From Myripristis murdjan (lineage: Eukaryota; Chordata; Actinopteri; Holocentriformes; Holocentridae): 64,000 nt of DNA. The position numbers and the translations under genes are program-made. Below are positions 11,313-21,389 of this stretch, piece by piece. Below the pieces are notes generated by a model that saw only the letters and a program-made list of their open reading frames with translations, was not told the origin of the DNA and did not search any database. How positions within the stretch are numbered: the first letter of the stretch is position 1; every line of letters begins with the position of its first letter. Where the stretch lies: NCBI RefSeq assembly GCF_902150065.1, contig NC_043990.1, positions 427,210 to 491,209 of the forward strand, given 5' to 3'.

Positions 11313-11390
11313 GAAGAGCCGCTTGGGAGCCGAAAGAGCCGGCTCTCTAAAAAGAGCCGGAATTCCCGGAGCCGCTCCCTGCTTCAGTGA
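11313..11390. mobile_element. GAGCCG-rich palindromic fragment, possible hAT remnant
   Basis: AGAGCCGGCTCT (11335-11346) is a perfect palindrome and is followed by another AAGAGCCGG. Such motifs occur in fish hAT elements. The piece ends just where the sequence shared with zf-C begins. The family call is uncertain. Confidence 0.4.
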
Positions 11391-11520
11391 GGAGAGAGGA
11401 GAGAGGGAGGAGCACTGGTAAAGAGGAGGAGGAGGAGATAAGGAGGAGGAGGAGAGGAGGAGGAGCGTGTGTCTGCTCTGAAGGACAAAGTGTGGATTTG
11501 GAAAGTCTCTGTCAGAGGAG

Positions 11521-14500
11521 ATGCGGGACGTGCGGGAGCTGAGGTCGCTGGTCCAGCAGCGACTGGCTGCGGCTGCTGAGGAGATATTTGGGCTGTTTGA
11601 AAGAACGATAGCAGAGTACGAGGAGGAGAACCGCCGACAGCGCCGCCTGCTGGACGCTGTGCTCAACCCGGAAGTCAGGCTGCACAGAGGTCGGTCCCGC
11701 TCAGGCGGTATTTGTTTTCTTTCAGAAACGTTTCTTAAAGTTTGGGTTCAGTTTTCCGAGCTGTTTGATCCAGTGCGCATGCCCGCTGTGTCCCTAAAGA
11801 ACAGCCCGGTCAGTTGGGCTCAGTTTGTTTTCTTGTCAGGGAGAAGAACAGAGGAATCTGCTCTTTTGACCTGGATCTAAAGGAAAAGTTCAGAATCAGA
11901 ATCAGAATCAGAAAGATCTTTATTGCCAAGTTTTCACAAACAAGGAAGTTGACTTGGAGTTAAGGTGCTTCACATAAATAAATAACACACAATAAAAATT
12001 TGGGGGAAAAAATAAATAAAAGCTAAATATGCAAATACAAATTTACAATTCACGTATTGCACTGTAGAGTGTGAGTATGTGTGTGCGCATGTATGTGTGT
12101 TTGGCGGGGGTGGAGGGGGTGGGGGCTCAGTCTCCATGTCTACTGTGGTCCCTGGCTGTGTTAGACATGAAATTAATAATAATGATAATAATAATAATTC
12201 TTATTATGGTAAATGCACCTGGTGTCTGTGTCTTGATAAGGAGAGACTTGGTTGCTGGTTGTTAATTGTTTTGGAATAAAGTCAAACCCGTTAGTCAAAA
12301 GACTGGGCAGACCCTGAGTCCTGGTGCTGTGGGAGACGTCCTGCCTGGTTCCTGTCCCGAAGAAGTCGACTCCATCAGACCTCAACGACATTACACAACG
12401 ACATTCAAACACATTGAATGGGATTTTGCCCCCCTCAAAAGGGGGGGGGGGGACATGTTTAGCCATGTTGGTCATACCAATCGATTGACAATCCTTACAA
12501 CTTATTTGTCATTGAAAAGGGGACTAATCAGGTTTTCTAACGGAATAAAAGACAACACCAATCTGTATTGTTAAATGAGAGAAATGATCAACTGAAAAAA
12601 TATTGCAGGGGATTTTGTCAAAAAAAAATTGGTCGCTTCCCACACAATTACCGGTGTCACTCATTCCAGAAATGCAGGATCCTTACAAGTTGTATCTCAT
12701 TGGAAAGAGGATGAATCAGGCTTTACAACGGTATAAGATACAACACTATTGGGTATAAATAAAGGGGAGAAATTATAGACTGAAAAGTGGTGCAGAACTT
12801 TTTTTTGCCTGGTTTAGTACCTGGTACCAGGTACTACCAGGTACTACCGCCTAATGGAAAACCTTACAAAGCCAGGAGAGTCGAGCCAAGTCGGGCCGAG
12901 TAGGTGCTAGTGGAAAAGTGCCATTTGCTTACCAGCCCCACTTGGGAGTTGCCGTCATCTACCTGCTGCAACGAGCTCATATGCATCTGGATGGTGGTGG
13001 CAGCACTGTGAGAATCACATTCTTTGATTTCTCCAGTGCTTTTAACACCATCCAGCCGTTGCTGCTGGGTGAGAAGCTGCGGGTGATGGGTGTCGACACC
13101 TCCATTGTCTCCTGGATTACTGACTACCTGACAGGCAGGCCACAGTTTGTCCGTCTGGGCAGTGTTCTGTCTGACGCGGTGGTCAGTGATACAGGAGCTC
13201 CACAGGGGACTGTACTGTCCCCTTTCCTTTTCACCTTATACACCACAGACTTTCAGTACAACTCCGAGTCATGCCACCTGCAGAAATTTTCTGATGACTC
13301 GGCTGTTGTTGGGTGTATAAGTGAGGGAAGGGAAGGGGAGTACAGAGCAGTGGTAGATAACTTTGTGGAGTGGGCTGGACACAATCACCTGAGGCTGAAT
13401 GTCAGCAAGACCAGAGAGATGGTGATAGACTTCAGGAAGAAGAGGACGGCTTCACAGTCACTGTGTATTCTGGGAGAGGATGTGGAGGAGGTGGAGGACT
13501 ACAAGTACCTGGGCGTCAACATCAACAACAGACTGGACTGGAAATCCAACACCGAAGCTGTGTACAAGAAGGGGATGAGCAGACTCTACTTCCTGAGGAA
13601 GCTGAGATCCTTCAATGTGTGCAGCAAGATCTTCTATCAGTCTGTTGTGGCCAGCGTAATCTTCTTTGCCGTGGTTTGTTGGGGGAGCAGCATCGGAGCC
13701 AGAGACACCAACAGACTCAATAAACTGATCAGGAGGGCTGGCTCCGTGATCGGCTGCAAACTGGACACTGTGGAGGCTGTGGTGGAGAGGAGGACACTGA
13801 ACAAACTGTCATCCATCATGGATAACCCTGACCACCCTCTCCACCACACACTGGACAGACAGCGGAGCTCCTTCTCCAACAGGCTGTTACATTATCTATC
13901 TGTCTATATTGTGTGCGTATATAGACACACACAGAGATACACACACATACACAAATCTGAATCTGCCCCAGCATTAAAAAGAAAAGAAAAGAAAAATCAG
14001 AAGTTCCTCCTGGCAGTAATCCTCCTGATGATGTAGGAACAAGTTAGTTTCCACACATCATCCACAGAAAGGTTTGTGCAGTACGGGAATCAGAGGCCAG
14101 CAACAGTGGAAGTAATGAACAAGCTTTTCCTTTTTTTTTCCATATTAGACATTTTCCACCTTCTGTGAAGAAATGACTTGGTGTTTGTGTTTTTGGCTGC
14201 GGCCACACTGCACAAAGAGCGTCATGGTCCTCTTTAACATTAAGAAGGGATGGTGACAGGCTCAGGTCAGTGTGTAATCACACTTTTCCTTGCTGTGTGT
14301 GTTTCAGTGATGCCTCAACAGCTGCTGGTGTGTAAAGAAGAGGTTCCCCCTGAGCAGCAGGAGCAGACCCTCAGTCTGGACCAGGAGGAGCCAGAGCCAG
14401 AGCCCATTGAGGAGGAACAGGAGGAGCTCTGGACCAATCAGGAGGCAGAGGAGCTTCAAGATACAGTACAGGATGAAGAGGAAGCTCCGCCCTCACAGCT

Positions 14501-15302
14501 TCTTCAGAGCCAAACTGAGGAGAGCAGAGGGGCGGAGCCTCCAGCCAGCAGCTCCACTGAGCAGATGGAGACAGAAGCTGATGGAGAGGAACCAGCCAGG
14601 AGCTTAGATGCAGCTGCTGATGTGGAGACATCAGACTGCTCTGAACCAGAGACTGAAGACAGTGAGGATGACTGGGAGGAGACCAGAGAACCTCAGTCAG
14701 GTTCAGACTCACTGAACAAACTCCTAGTAAGTGAGAACAGATCTAATACTGAGGAGAATCAGCATAACAGGAAGATACACACGACAATCAATACAGGATA
14801 TAAGAATTTTATTTGCTCAGTTTGTGGCAAATGTTTTTCTCGTGAAAGGGACGGAAAGAGACACATCAGAGCACACACTGAAGAGAAACCATACAGCTGT
14901 TCAGTTTGTAGCAAAAGTTTTCCCCGACCGAGCTCATTAAGCAGACACATGAGAACACACACTGGAGAGAAACCGTACAGCTGCAGTGTTTGTGGTAAAA
15001 GATTTAACTTGTTGGCCAACATGAAGAGACACATGAGAACACACACAGGAGAGAAACCGTACAGCTGCAGTGTTTGTGGTAAAACATTTAACCACTTGGA
15101 CAGCATGAAGAGACACATCAAAACACACACAGGAGAGAAACCATACAGCTGTTCAGTTAGTAGCAAAGGTTTTCCCCAACCAGGCGCATTAAGCAGACAC
15201 ATGAGAACGCACAAAGGAGAGAGACCGTACGGCTGCAGGGTTTGTGGGGGAAATTTTAATCGAAAGGCTCATCAGTGTGTTGGTGAGAGCAGCAGCAGGT
15301 GA
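11521..15302 (+). CDS. zf-D: C2H2 zinc-finger protein, 6 finger units
   Basis: Exons 11521-11689 and 14308-15302, phase-1 GT-AG intron, 387 residues. Exon 1 reads as identical in DNA to that of zf-C and zf-F up to the codons for PEVRLH; its donor (GAG/GTCGGT) is three bases earlier. Exon 2 begins [20 protein letters not shown], has an acidic linker longer than that of zf-C with two tracts rich in Ser, Glu and Asp, and then six finger units. Units 1-4 are intact C2H2. Unit 5 has CSVS where CSVC is expected, so it probably cannot hold zinc. Unit 6 is short and ends in the family's HQCVGE. The VKSED site of the other genes is missing here; the linker runs [14 protein letters not shown]. The intron is 2.6 kb and contains a 5'-truncated LINE. 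Presumably a nuclear DNA-binding regulator. Confidence 0.9.
11895..12060 (-). mobile_element. LINE 3' tail, L2-like, inverted
   Basis: GAATCAGAATCAGAAAGATC followed by TTTATTGCCAAGT is the reverse complement of a common fish L2-group LINE end with its short terminal repeat. It lies in zf-D intron 1. Confidence 0.65.
12430..12790. repeat. Two diverged tandem copies of about 188 bp
   Basis: ATCCTTACAACTTATTTGTC near 12491 and ATCCTTACAAGTTGTATCTC near 12679 begin two related stretches that stay alignable for about 110 bases. A G12-like run lies at the left. Family unknown. Confidence 0.6.
12810..12932. mobile_element. hAT-like MITE fragment
   Basis: TAGTACCTGGTACCAGGTAC and CGAGTAGGTGCTAGTGGAAA resemble the end of a family of non-autonomous hAT elements common in fish. 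Only one end is seen; the LINE starts directly after it. Confidence 0.5.
12940..13935 (+). mobile_element. L2/CR1-group LINE, 5'-truncated, reverse transcriptase open
   Basis: An uninterrupted frame of about 320 residues covers the reverse transcriptase from just before motif A ([11 protein letters not shown]) through motif B ([17 protein letters not shown]) and motif C (FSDDS, normally FADD) to the C-terminal [10 protein letters not shown] and [11 protein letters not shown] blocks typical of fish L2/Rex1-like LINEs. The endonuclease and the N-terminal part of the polymerase are missing. It ends in a TATC/TGTC microsatellite near 13890-13935. The open frame suggests a recent insertion into the zf-D intron, in the same orientation as the gene. 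Confidence 0.85.
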
Positions 15303-15337
15303 GGATGATGAGCTGGACTCTTCATCAGCAACAGGAC

Positions 15338-15343
15338 AATAAA
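15338..15343 (+). terminator. Poly(A) signal of zf-D
   Basis: AATAAA lies 36 bases after the stop, in the same GACAATAAACTAGAGACA context as in zf-C. Confidence 0.65.
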
Positions 15344-15366
15344 CTAGAGACATTCCATGAGTGCAG

Positions 15367-15990
15367 TTACATGCACACCATATTCCTGTATTATTCGGAA
15401 TATCCTCAATATTCCAGTTGTGCATGAGTTATGTAAACACGTAGGGAACCCGATTAAGGTCATAGTCTGGTTGGAGAAAATTCTGAATCAGACCCCTTGC
15501 ATGTGCCTGTTTTAACCAGAATACTGTGCCATGTAATCACCTTAATCGGAAAATACCATACACCAGAATATTCAGTTACATCTGCGCATGCTCGATTCAC
15601 AATGAATCCTGGGGTGTCTTTGTTGCTATGGTTACTGCAAGCGGGAAGAATGACATGGCAAACAGCCGCAAGAGTCAGGAGACTGCAGTCTGCCCTCAGC
15701 TGATCAAAGACTTCAGTATCATGGAGGATATCGATGGGAGAAAACACAGAAATAGCGACAGCTTCTTCTTCTTCTGTTTTTCCGGCAGACCAGACGCCTA
15801 TAGGCGTATTGCTGCCCCCCGCAGGTTCTGTGTTGCATTACATAAGAGGGTGGAATACGCTGAAACACGGGAATATGCCAAGTAACATGTAAACGGAATC
15901 TTCCAGTTGCTGCAACGCATATAAACACTTTATTCGGAATATTAACTTAATCAGAATATTGACCTGAATCGGAATATGGTCTGCATGTAA
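15367..15990. mobile_element. Palindromic MITE (TTACATGCACACCATATTCC ends)
   Basis: The left end reads TTACATGCACACCATATTCC and the right end, reverse-complemented, TTTACATGCAGACCATATTC. The interior repeats GGAATATT-type words on both strands. It is a non-autonomous DNA transposon just downstream of zf-D. Target duplication not resolved. Confidence 0.75.
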
Positions 15991-16645
15991 ACCATGCTAG
16001 TCCATGACAGTCCATCTTTCATCCATCCGTCAGAGCTTCCATCGTCTGGCTGTGAGACTTTGTATGGAAACATATTACATTCACTGACGAACAAATTCTG
16101 CCATGTTTTTCTGAATTATGAAATAATTATCTCAGAAATCAGAGAAAAGGTTTCATGGTGTTGATGTTGTTGCTGTAATCTGTAGCCATTAAGGTTGTAA
16201 AGGGGCGGAAAAGTTCTGATAATTTTCCGGAAGCATTACGGAAACTTTCTATGGGAAGTTCAGCAATAGGTCAAATATATTTACCCAAATCATATCATCA
16301 AAACCTTCTTGACAGGATGTTGTCCGTGGGCTCAGATGGAGGCCGAGTCGTGTGGCCTCAGTCATCCTGCTGCAGTGTGCAGGATTCTAGAAATGATCAG
16401 TGCATGGGTTTGAGGAACGCACAGTGCAGGGCAGAAATTCAACTGAATTTGCATTAAATCTGGTTGTTTTAATCAGGATTATGCTGCAAGATGGTTTTTC
16501 TTCAACGACATTAATTTCCCGCTTATAGGCTAAAAAGTGCGGCAGATTTTTTTGTTCTCAAGTGAGTGCATTATGCTGCTGTTCCTAGGTGACAGAACAG
16601 ACTGTCGCACATTTTTAAAAACCAAATCAGCTGAGGGTGGGGTCC
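15991..16645. other. Intergenic DNA without a recognised gene
   Basis: I see nothing with family support here on either strand. Confidence 0.4.
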
Positions 16646-16653
16646 CTTCCAGG

Positions 16654-17029
16654 CAGTGGTGTAGTCTAGTTTAGCCTAGTGGGTATATGCGCGCGCGTGC
16701 ACACACACGCGTGCTTTCTGAAATGTTAACGTTAGCTCCAGCTGTAGTGTCCCCCGAAGCGGCACCATACAACTTCACTGCTTCGTTAGTACTTTACATA
16801 GGGTTCACGTCACGCCTGATGGAAGCCCCTATGGTCAAAAAGAGCCCGCTTCGTAACACAGAGAAGGCGACTTTATGAACGGGAAAGTGAACGTTATGTC
16901 AAAAAAAAAACAAAAAAAAAACATACTGATATGCATCTCTGCGCATTTTGAAGTGGTTATACGGAAATTCGGGACCTTTTCTAGTGGGTATACGGAGTAT
17001 ACCTGCGTATCACGTAGACTACACCACTG
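16654..17029. mobile_element. hAT MITE with perfect 8-bp target duplication
   Basis: The element begins CAGTGGTGTAGTCTA and ends TAGACTACACCACTG, a 15-base perfect terminal inverted repeat. It is flanked by the direct repeat CTTCCAGG at 16646-16653 and 17030-17037. The 8-bp duplication and CAGTG ends are diagnostic of hAT. At 376 bp it is non-autonomous; no transposase domain is visible. Confidence 0.93.
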
Positions 17030-17514
17030 CTTCCAGGTTGGCCTCTAAAAGCTAAAAACGCCACTACAACACTGTCGCTGCCACGTTCTGGCCAAGAGAC
17101 TCGTGTTCCAGTTGGTTTGTACTGTCATGACACTCCTGTGTGTTCACTTACATGGAGCTGTTAGTTTCCCACTGAGGAAATTCTGTCATGTTCTTTTCCT
17201 TAAACCAACCACACAACACCCTTTTTTCTCAGCAAGTGGTGTGCTTGATTTTTGAAAAGCACTGTAAACAATGTTTTTATTATTTTTTTTTTCATTTTTA
17301 AAAATACTTCACCGATATTTTAGATGTGCTTTTCAACGAAAATGCATTTTCATGGCCGACAAAATGATTTTTTTTTTTTTTTGAAATAGAAATAAAACTC
17401 GATTTGTGCCTTCAGAGTTTTGACAAGTCCTTTCTGAGCTGTGACGAGATAAGACCAAGACAAAGTTGTGATTAATGCAGGTCAGGTGACAGCGTGTCCA
17501 CTTCAAAAGTTTAA

Positions 17515-17575
17515 CTGTGGTGTTCCTCAGGGCTCGGTCCTGGGCCCGCTCTTCTTTATCCTCCCACTGGGCTGT
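17515..17575 (+). mobile_element. LINE reverse transcriptase scrap
   Basis: The frame reads NCGVPQGSVLGPLLFIL, the motif-B region of an L2/CR1-type reverse transcriptase. Only this short piece remains. Confidence 0.75.
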
Positions 17576-18054
17576 TATCCATAGTTAGAATCATGGCTGC
17601 TGTGAGGGAGATTTATGATCATATAACTGGTGTGTTAAAGTTATGTGTAGTCTTATATGGTGATATGTATTTATAATCATATCTGATGTATGCCTGGGCT
17701 GTATGGACAAAATAAAATATAACGACACCTCCTACCAAACACCTTGGTATCGATATTGTAGGGACTGTTTTCATAAGATATTTACACACAAGAGATAAAA
17801 ACTGAGGAGAATCCGCTTGCATGATGAATCATATTGTTTGAATAATTACCAATATTACCATTAACAATAGACCCAAACATTTTGGCAAATGCGGATCATA
17901 TTTTGTGATCCATTTAATGTTTTGAGCAAACAAGGAAAGAAACTGCCAGATTTTATGTAATGACTTCCATGACCAGTCAGGAATCACCACCAGGTTGGCA
18001 ACAGCTGGAAGCTGGCATCGCCATCGTGCTCACTGCAGCTTCTGAGATCATCCT
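17576..18054. other. Repeat-like AT-rich DNA
   Basis: Phrases such as GTATCGATATTGTAGGGACT resemble ends of old fish MITE families, but no boundaries can be set. No gene seen. Confidence 0.35.
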
Positions 18055-18295
18055 CACTGCCATCAGGACTGAGGGTCCTGCTGCTCAGAAGCTACATGGA
18101 CAACATCAGTGTCGTATTCCAGACAGCAGCGTGCACAGCAAGACTGCTGAACAAAATCAACAAGCTGGCAGCAGGGGCAAGGATGAAGCCCAAGCCCTCC
18201 ATATCGTCAAGTCTGTGTCTCTGGAAAGGGATCAGAAGCAACCACACCATCTTTTGGGCCTCTCCCACTGTCATGGCTCTGATGTGAGTTAGAAA
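18055..18295 (+). mobile_element. Reverse transcriptase-like fragment, family uncertain
   Basis: A frame beginning near RVLLLRSYMDNISVVFQTAA and continuing through ARLLNKINKLAAGARMKPKP resembles the YMDD-box region of a retroelement polymerase known from fish repeat libraries. The element class is not clear from this fragment. It is an isolated fossil piece. Confidence 0.55.
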
Positions 18296-18758
18296 TGACA
18301 GACAAGGTTTAAAAAAAGAAAATAAACCCAGAGGCTGGTGAAAAAAACACTCATCACTCTGTCGTCTGTAATATTTCTGTAGTATTCCTTTAATAATTCT
18401 ATTGTGTCTAGCAGGGTGGGAATTATACCACAGCAATGGAGGCCATGGCCGTCGTTGCCCTTTGCTCTGGCCGTAGTGCCCTGAAAATAATTGTACCCCT
18501 CATGGCCAATTTGGCCGGTGTGTCCCAAGCAGTCAATCTCTCAAGGTTATCATGGATGCAAGAAAATCCAGAGGGGAAAAAAACCGAATCCCAACCCAAA
18601 ATGAGTTTAATTTCTGCTCATGTCGGTGGCTTTGAAGCAAAGCAATGAGACTACCTGACAAACACCGGGCAAACAGCTGATTTCTCAGCTGTAAGGAACC
18701 TGTGAATTTTATGGACCTTTAATTTCTATAATAAAGAGAATGAAATGCCTCAGCAGGT

Positions 18759-18979
18759 TCAGCACCACGGACAGTACCTGCTGAGGCAGAGTCAGCACCA
18801 CGGACAGTACCTGCTGAGGCAGAGTCAGCACCACGGACAGTACCTGCTGAGGCGGATTCAGCACCACGGACAGTACCTGCTGAGGCAGAGTCAGCACCAC
18901 GGACAGTACCTGCTGAGGCTGATTCAGCACCACGGACAGTACCTGCTGAGGCAGATTCAGCACCATGGACAGTACCTGT
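18759..18979. repeat. 33-bp minisatellite, 7 copies
   Basis: Seven copies of a unit containing CAGCACCACGGACAGTACCT followed by GCTGAGGC(A/G)GA. The unit length is a multiple of three, so frames stay open on both strands; that is not evidence of coding. Confidence 0.95.
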
Positions 18980-19906
18980 AGGATTTTCCACAGACATGTG
19001 CGGCTGTAACTTTGTTCTTGTTATTAATGTGTTAATGTTATCAGTTATTAATTAGCCTATTAATCGTTATTCATTTGTTTAGTCTTTATGAGTTTTTTAG
19101 GCCATTGATTTAATTAATTTGTCAATTTGTTTGCATCTGTATATTGAAATGAACATTTAATAAATCAACACATCTATGAAAACTGTGGTCTTTATTTCAG
19201 AGGTAAATTGATAACAGCCTGAAAAGGTGATTATATAACTCTGTTCAGCCTTAATGTGACTGCTTACTGTCCTTACTTTTGCTGCTTAGCCACATTAATC
19301 GGAGCTGACGTTAAATTGGAGTGACACACCCCCAGCTGAAACAAAACATCTGCCGGTGACTTTATGAAAAGACAGATGTTTGTTGAAAGCAGTAGCCTGT
19401 ATTTAAATATAACTGTTCATATAAGTTGGTTGTAGATAAAGATCAGCTGTGCTGCTGAGTTGCTGTCACAGCACCTGTTAGATTAAAAATGACTGAGAAG
19501 TCGGCAGAAGTATAACTATCAGTCCTTAAAATATTTTTCTAGCGGATATTCTAGTAACAACATGATTGAGCTAGCAAAGCAGTTTTATGTTGCTATCTGT
19601 GGTATTTATTCAGTTTTGGGAAATCACGATGTCTAGAAAACATGATAAGCCCAAGTTGGCTGCTGACAAGGACTAGTTACCATCAGATCTCATGTTTTCC
19701 GCTGAAACGGAGAGAATACTAGTAAAAAACTTTGATATTTTGAGAGCGAAATGCCCGCAGTATGAATACATTATGATTATACATTTTATTTTGTTGGTAA
19801 TAGTTGTATAATCACATTATTTGATGCTTTGATGCTGGCCGCATCACTGTTGTGACAATAATAACGGTCAATTACACCCTCTCGTGTAATAATGCTTAAG
19901 AATTAC
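18980..19906. other. AT-rich DNA with one curious short frame
   Basis: From 19630 (+) the frame reads MSRKHDKPKLAADKD, a TAG, then LPSDLMFSAETERILVKNFD and about 15 more plausible residues. It resembles a decayed small exon, but I do not recognise the family. The rest shows nothing. Confidence 0.3.
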
Positions 19907-20332
19907 CTGACGCCGGAATTCATGGTATGGCTGATGGAGCTCTCTTATGGCTCTTCCGACCTGACCTTCTCCCGCATGCAGTCCCAGTGCAGACAGATAG
20001 CCGGTCATCAACTTCTGGCCACATGATGGTCCCGTCTGTCACAGGATTACACATTTACTGTTGGCTATATAATATACAATATTTGCAATATACTGTGAAA
20101 GCCTTGAATGAAAACTCACCTCATATATAGATTGCATCAAAGCATTCTCCAGCTCTGCGTCTGACATATGTCTTTTCCTCCTCAGATTATGCCCAGCACA
20201 AAATCTTCTGACACTCATTTCCGAGCATTGTAGGATACCCATCCGCTCTAACTTGTGGGATATTTCGGCGTGTGTCAAACCGCTGTCGAATAACTCCTTG
20301 ATAAAAGTAGCATGTGGTTCCAGCACCGCCAT
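19907..20332 (-). pseudogene. 5' part of an integrase-core (rve-type) transposon-like gene
   Basis: Two exon-like pieces with matching phase-0 GT-AG signals: 20332-20120, starting MAVLEPHATFIKELFDSGLT and containing CSEMSVRRFCAGHNLRRKR, and 20035-19907, reading [20 protein letters not shown] through [16 protein letters not shown] with a GT after it. The intron is 84 bases. This N-terminal helix-turn-helix region with MSVRRFC and TGP-x(5)-MTGYL blocks precedes an integrase catalytic core in a family common in fish and invertebrate genomes. The catalytic core was not found further left in the window, so only the 5' portion is present. Whether the source was a DNA transposon or a domesticated gene is open. 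I treat it as a fossil. Confidence 0.7.
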
Positions 20333-20368
20333 GATCGATAGATGGTGGCGGTCAGAGCCCGTCTACGG

Positions 20369-20682
20369 CTGTGTCCGAAATCACTCCCTCACTCACTACT
20401 CCCTACTCACTCTATAGGGAGTTCAATGTAGTGGACTATACAGTGAACTCAATAGCGGACCGTTTCGGACACGACTTTGCTCGTTGTTCGGCGCCGTTCC
20501 GCAATGCATGATGGGATATATTGCCTGGTTAGTGACCATCGGATGTCCACTACATTTTGCGGTGGATTGTTGGATACATCCAGTGGACTATATAGTGAAC
20601 ATTAATAATCACTAAACATTCGGACACCCCTACAAAAAGGCGTAATCACTATATAGTGGTTAGGGAGTGATTTCGGACACAG
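20369..20682. mobile_element. Palindromic MITE (CTGTGTCCGAAATCACTCCC ends)
   Basis: Left end CTGTGTCCGAAATCACTCCC; the right end is its reverse complement over at least 20 bases. The interior repeats further ATAGTGGA/TATAGTG words. A TA flanks each side within 2-3 bases (possible TA target duplication). It sits 37 bases upstream of the ATG of the integrase-like fragment. Confidence 0.85.
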
Positions 20683-21389
20683 GCTACAACTATATTAGAC
20701 ATTCTCTGTAGCAAGCTAACATAACGCTCATTACCAAACTTCCGGGTCACGTAAAACGGACCAATTAAATATTAAAGTAAAATTCAGTCCTGATTCCCAT
20801 TTTTCTATTTCGTATTTTTGATCCAAGCCTAAAATTGAACTATGAAAAACCAGGCATATTTTGGATTTTTGTGTTAGATTAAAAAACAAATAACAAAAAT
20901 AACCAGTCACTTTTTTATTTTTTAATTTTTGATTGGCAATTGAAAATAGAAAGAACGAATGATACACAGATTCATGACGACTGACTGAAACCATGTATGA
21001 GAATAAAATGACTGGTTGTTGAAAGCTTGATAGAGTGTGCAGTCTTAATTCTTCCAACTAGGTGTTGGTTTAGTAGCTTTGGGTAGGGCTGCCACTGTAG
21101 TGGACCGGCAACATTCATGGCATACTTTTAACATGGAGCGGCACAAACAACTCTTGGGGGGATTAATGTTGAAACCACATTAAAATGAGGAACAACCTGT
21201 TTTTTTTTTTTTTTTGGCCAGTTTCCAGAGCACAGAGTCCAAAATGAAAAGCTGTCAGAGTTCAGGTTTCAAATTCAAGGCTGTAGTCTGTATACTTTAG
21301 CAAAATGGCTTATTGACATGTAAAATATGGGGAAATTATAGTGAACAGGCCAAATATTAAAACAAATCACTGAGATGGTCCAATAAGTC
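20683..21389. other. AT-rich intergenic DNA, nothing recognised
   Basis: A 108-codon minus-strand frame (20731-21057) is low-complexity and unsupported. Confidence 0.4.

Noticed and set aside
18709-18997. Repetitive protein (QHHGQYLLRQS or LPQQVLSVVLT units)
   Set aside because: It is a 33-bp minisatellite, open on both strands only because the unit is a multiple of three.
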